Below, one piece after another: positions 6,014 to 8,267 of a DNA stretch of 8,267 nt. The position numbers and the translations under genes are program-made. A model generated the notes under the pieces. That model saw only the letters and a program-made list of their open reading frames with translations. It ran no database searches and was not told the origin of the DNA. Each line of letters starts with the position of its first letter. The stretch's first letter is position 1. Origin of the DNA: CAMDPA01 sp050186055 (GTDB taxonomy: Bacteria > Pseudomonadota > Alphaproteobacteria > Rhizobiales > Hyphomicrobiaceae); NCBI GenBank assembly GCA_050186055.1, contig JBFWYV010000228.1, forward strand, positions 1 through 8,267. Reading direction: 5' to 3'.

Positions 6014-6573
6014 TGTGGGTATTTCCTCCCCTATTGTTCCGTCTGCAAACGGCCGAGAGCGGCCGCTTGGCAGCAACGTGCACAACTCCGTCGGAGACGA
6101 TCTCGACATCCGCTTCGACGCCGTAAACCGCGGCAAGCAGTTGTGGCGTTATTGCTTGTCTCGGCGGAGCCTCGGCATGAACCGCCCCCTGATGAAGAAC
6201 GACGATCCGGTCGGAGAACCGCGCGGCCAGCGCTAGATCATGGAGCACGACGACGACGATGGAGCCGTGCCGCGATCGTCGCCTCGATCACGAGCAACGG
6301 TCCGCTAACGGATGCATTCTGCGGCAGGTACGAGACCATCCCCGCCCGCTCGCACATCGAAAGCGTCAGCAACTCACGCCCGGACAACGCGACAGATCCG
6401 GAACTACGGATCAGTCCTGCGATCGCCCGAAGAAGTGTCGACTTCCCGCTACCATTGGGACCGACCAGCGCCACGATCTCACCGCCGTTCCATACACCTG
6501 TCGTCAGATCGGCAATGATGCGGAAGTCGCCGTAGCCAGCCGAGAGATTGCGGATACGCAGGCTTTCGCTCAT
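6006..6573 (-). pseudogene. ABC transporter ATPase (FecE/BtuD type) with internal deletion and frameshift
   Basis: The gene starts at ATG 6573, overlapping the permease stop by 4 bases (ATGA). The first frame gives 111 residues with Walker A GPNGSGKST (38-46) and a Q-loop VSYLPQN (80-86). It becomes unrelated after about IEATIAARL and ends at TGA near 6238. A second frame takes over from about 6280 and reads GSIVVVVLHDLALAARFSDR, then IVVLHQGAVHAEAPPRQAIT and PQLLAAVYGVEADVEI. This is the H-loop and C-terminus of the same family, ending at TGA 6008-6006. The stretch between, normally about 70-80 residues with the LSGGQ signature, Walker B and D-loop, is missing. The lost length is not a multiple of three. 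Neither fragment can hydrolyse ATP, so the transporter would need an ATPase from elsewhere. A local assembly collapse is the alternative. Confidence 0.85.
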
Positions 6574-7652
6574 GGGGTGCCGCGCCTCGTCAGGAGCAGC
6601 GCGAAGAACACCGGCAGGCCGATCAGCGCGGTAACGATTCCAAGCGGGATCACGACACCCTGCATCGCCGTCTTGCTCACGACTGCCGCAAGTGACATCA
6701 CGATCATCGCCGTCAGCATACTCGTCGGCATCAGGAAACGATGGTCGCTGCCGATGATCAGCCGCGCGATATGTGGCGCCGTCAGGCCGATGAACCCGAT
6801 GATGCCAGCAGCGGCAACCGAAAGCGCCGACAGCAGGCTGATACGCAAGATCGACATCAGCCGAAGGCGAGCGACATCGATGCCCAGTGACTGTGCGCGA
6901 TCATCACCAAGTCCGAGTGCCGTCAGATGCGCGCAGGCCATTGCCGAAAACGGCGCGGCGAGCAGGACGGCGGCAGCGAGAATGGCGACAACGTTCCAGT
7001 TGGCGCGCACCAGACTGCCCATGCTCCAGAATGTCAGTTGCTGCAGCGCGTCCGGCGATGCGACGAACTGCATCAGCGCCAGAAGTGCCCCGAATGAAAA
7101 GCCCATCGCAATACCAAACAGGATCAGTCGATCGGGGCCTGCCATTCCCGCGCGGGCGAGAATGAGAAGCGCCAACAGCGATGCTGCGGCGAAGACGAAA
7201 GCATTTGCAGATACGATCCAATCCGCCGGCACACCGGGAATGCCGATGCCAAGCACGATCGCGAGCGCGGCGCCTAATGCCGCCGCCGCCGATACGCCGA
7301 GCGTAAATGGATCGGCCAACGGGTTGTCGAGAATCGTCTGCATCTCAAGCCCCGCCAAGCCAAGCGCGCAGCCGATGAGTACGGCAAGGCAGGCCTGCGG
7401 CAACCGCAGCTCCCAAACGATGAACGCATCCTGCACAGACCCATCATGCTGGCCCGTTAAAGAACTCAACACATCTGAAATCGCCAGCTCCGCGGGGCCG
7501 ACTGCAAGATCTGCAGCAAAGGACACAGCAGCGATGATCACAAGCACACCGAGCACGACTGTGCGGCGGCGTTGCAGACGCTGCCAGCGCCGCAGACCGG
7601 CATCGAGCGAAGTCGCACTGCTTGTGTATGCCGAGTCCATCACCGCCGGCAT
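6570..7652 (-). CDS. FecCD/BtuC-family ABC transporter permease
   Basis: This 360-residue inner-membrane protein forms the channel of an importer for iron chelates (siderophores, haem) or cobalamin. Hydrophobic segments run throughout, starting with VVLGVLVIIAAVSFAADLAVG (32-52). Family motifs are intact: RLPQACLAVLIGCALGLAG (83-101), MQTILDNPLADPFTLGVSAA (104-123), LGLGDDRAQSLGIDV (246-260, the ATPase-coupling loop) and GFIGLTAPHIARLIIGSDHR (286-305). The length fits the family. ATG 7652 overlaps the end of the binding-protein gene by 13 bases. A second ATG at 7640 forms TGATG with that gene's stop and may be the real coupled start, giving 356 residues. The downstream ATPase gene is broken, so this intact permease may be an orphan or may use another ATPase. 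Substrate cannot be decided: B12 and ferric siderophore permeases share these motifs. Confidence 0.93.
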   Translation of the reverse strand: MPAVMDSAYTSSATSLDAGLRRWQRLQRRRTVVLGVLVIIAAVSFAADLAVGPAELAISDVLSSLTGQHDGSVQDAFIVWELRLPQACLAVLIGCALGLAGLEMQTILDNPLADPFTLGVSAAAALGAALAIVLGIGIPGVPADWIVSANAFVFAAASLLALLILARAGMAGPDRLILFGIAMGFSFGALLALMQFVASPDALQQLTFWSMGSLVRANWNVVAILAAAVLLAAPFSAMACAHLTALGLGDDRAQSLGIDVARLRLMSILRISLLSALSVAAAGIIGFIGLTAPHIARLIIGSDHRFLMPTSMLTAMIVMSLAAVVSKTAMQGVVIPLGIVTALIGLPVFFALLLTRRGTP

Positions 7653-8267
7653 CCGGAGTCATCGAGGGCGAGCCAATAGGTGCCCGTCATGGGAACGGCC
7701 ATGAAGCGGCGATTGATCTCGGCCAGGGTCGCAGACGGCTCAAGGTCGGAAAACAACCGCGGATGCAGCCACTTCGCTATCTGCTCGAGCGCAAGAATGC
7801 TGACCGGCTGTGCAGCCAGCACCGTCCATATCCCGTAGACGCATCCTTCCTTGACTGCCTTCAGACTGCTGAAACCCGGCCGGGCACTCAACCGGCGCAA
7901 AGCCTCTCGGATCTCCCCGGTGCTGTAGCCGGGTCCAATAACGAGGCCTTTGCCCTGAAGGTAAGAGCCGCCATTGCCGATGTAGATGTCGGGCCGCTGC
8001 GTCAACAGATATTCCATGCTCAGCACACCACCCGCCTGCGCCGGCGCGACAGCCCCGAGGTTCTGTCCACCCGAGAGTTCGACGAACTCGGCCCAGCCGT
8101 GACGTCCCGGCGCGCGGCAGCACGTGCTGAGACCGGCGTAGGTCTCGATCAGCACTTTCGGCTTCACCACGCTTGCTTCGGCAAGCCGTCGCGTCACCCG
8201 CCGCAGGTGCGCGTTGTAGAAGGCGATGTAGTCCCCCGCAGCCTCGTCACGTCCCAGGATGCGCCCA
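7640..8267 (-). CDS. Periplasmic substrate-binding protein of FecB/BtuF type (N-terminus outside the window)
   Basis: The last 208 residues are present; the frame is open to the window edge and begins GRILGRDEAAGDYIAFYNAH. The part seen includes the long linker helix and the C-terminal lobe of a class III binding protein. Recognisable pieces are KPKVLIETYAG, WAEFVELSGGQNLG, LSMEYLLTQRPDIYIGNGG, RPGFSSLKAVKEGCVYGIW and LALEQIAKWLHPRLFSD. The protein delivers an iron chelate or cobalamin to the permease encoded immediately downstream, with a 13-base overlap. A GTG at 8197 lies inside the conserved domain and is not the true start. A Cys-Cys pair (STCCRAPGRHGW) sits in a loop near the cleft and may be a disulphide or ligand-contact feature. 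The signal peptide would be upstream of the window. Confidence 0.9.
   Translation of the reverse strand, partial: GRILGRDEAAGDYIAFYNAHLRRVTRRLAEASVVKPKVLIETYAGLSTCCRAPGRHGWAEFVELSGGQNLGAVAPAQAGGVLSMEYLLTQRPDIYIGNGGSYLQGKGLVIGPGYSTGEIREALRRLSARPGFSSLKAVKEGCVYGIWTVLAAQPVSILALEQIAKWLHPRLFSDLEPSATLAEINRRFMAVPMTGTYWLALDDSGCRR

Noticed and set aside
6014..6136. Upstream extension of the hydrolase frame to 6136
   Set aside because: It lies inside the ATPase remnant and has no fold-like sequence; ATG 6013 has a strong GGGGAGG.
6245..6260. Short CGT/GTC repeat in the ATPase remnant as a microsatellite
   Set aside because: It encodes the valine run of the VVVVLHDL H-loop strand and is explained by coding sequence.
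6259..7704. Long plus-strand open frame of 481 codons opposite the permease gene
   Set aside because: It covers the reverse of a clear FecCD permease; the product is Ser/Ala/Thr-rich low-complexity sequence.

Overview
This GC-rich window looks like a chromosomal accessory region of an alphaproteobacterium, possibly Hyphomicrobiales (Bradyrhizobium-like). That is an inference from base composition, protein style and gene content; no rRNA or other taxonomic marker is present. No mobile element, tRNA, CRISPR array or phage gene was seen. Every gene except one TetR-family regulator is on the minus strand, so the map is best read from right to left.

Right part (8267 to 5189, minus strand): a tightly overlapping operon for TonB-type iron-chelate or cobalamin import. 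It holds a periplasmic binding protein cut by the window edge, a complete FecCD/BtuC-type permease, and an ATPase gene that has lost its middle (signature motif and Walker B) and is now in two frames. An alpha/beta-hydrolase-fold protein follows, with a strong ribosome binding site but without the usual nucleophilic serine.

Middle (5188 to 3077): a short convergent gap, then a TetR-family regulator (+ strand) divergent from a complete branch-1 nitrilase with an intact Glu-Lys-Cys triad. The 359-base divergent region contains a perfect 18-bp palindrome between the two genes, a good candidate operator.

Left part (3076 to 1, minus strand): a probable terminator for the nitrilase, then a well-preserved cobalamin riboswitch (8-bp P1, B12 box, CAACTGTAA and GCCACTG elements). 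It sits upstream of a two-gene transcript. The first gene is an unidentified ORF of about 160 codons that starts from a strong ribosome binding site but carries a TGA and a frameshift. It overlaps metE by an ATGA. The second gene is the cobalamin-independent methionine synthase metE, whose frame is interrupted by two TAG codons, both where E. coli MetE has lysine. The first TAG removes the zinc-binding cysteine.

The logic of the left part is the classical one: when cobalamin is plentiful the riboswitch turns off the B12-independent enzyme MetE. Three genes in 8 kb carry lesions and a fourth lacks catalytic residues. The simplest reading is a region undergoing gene decay. The alternatives, amber readthrough in metE or sequence error, can be tested. 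No wholly new system is evident. The most interesting points are the paired amber codons in metE, the damaged gene between riboswitch and metE, and the palindrome between nitrilase and TetR.
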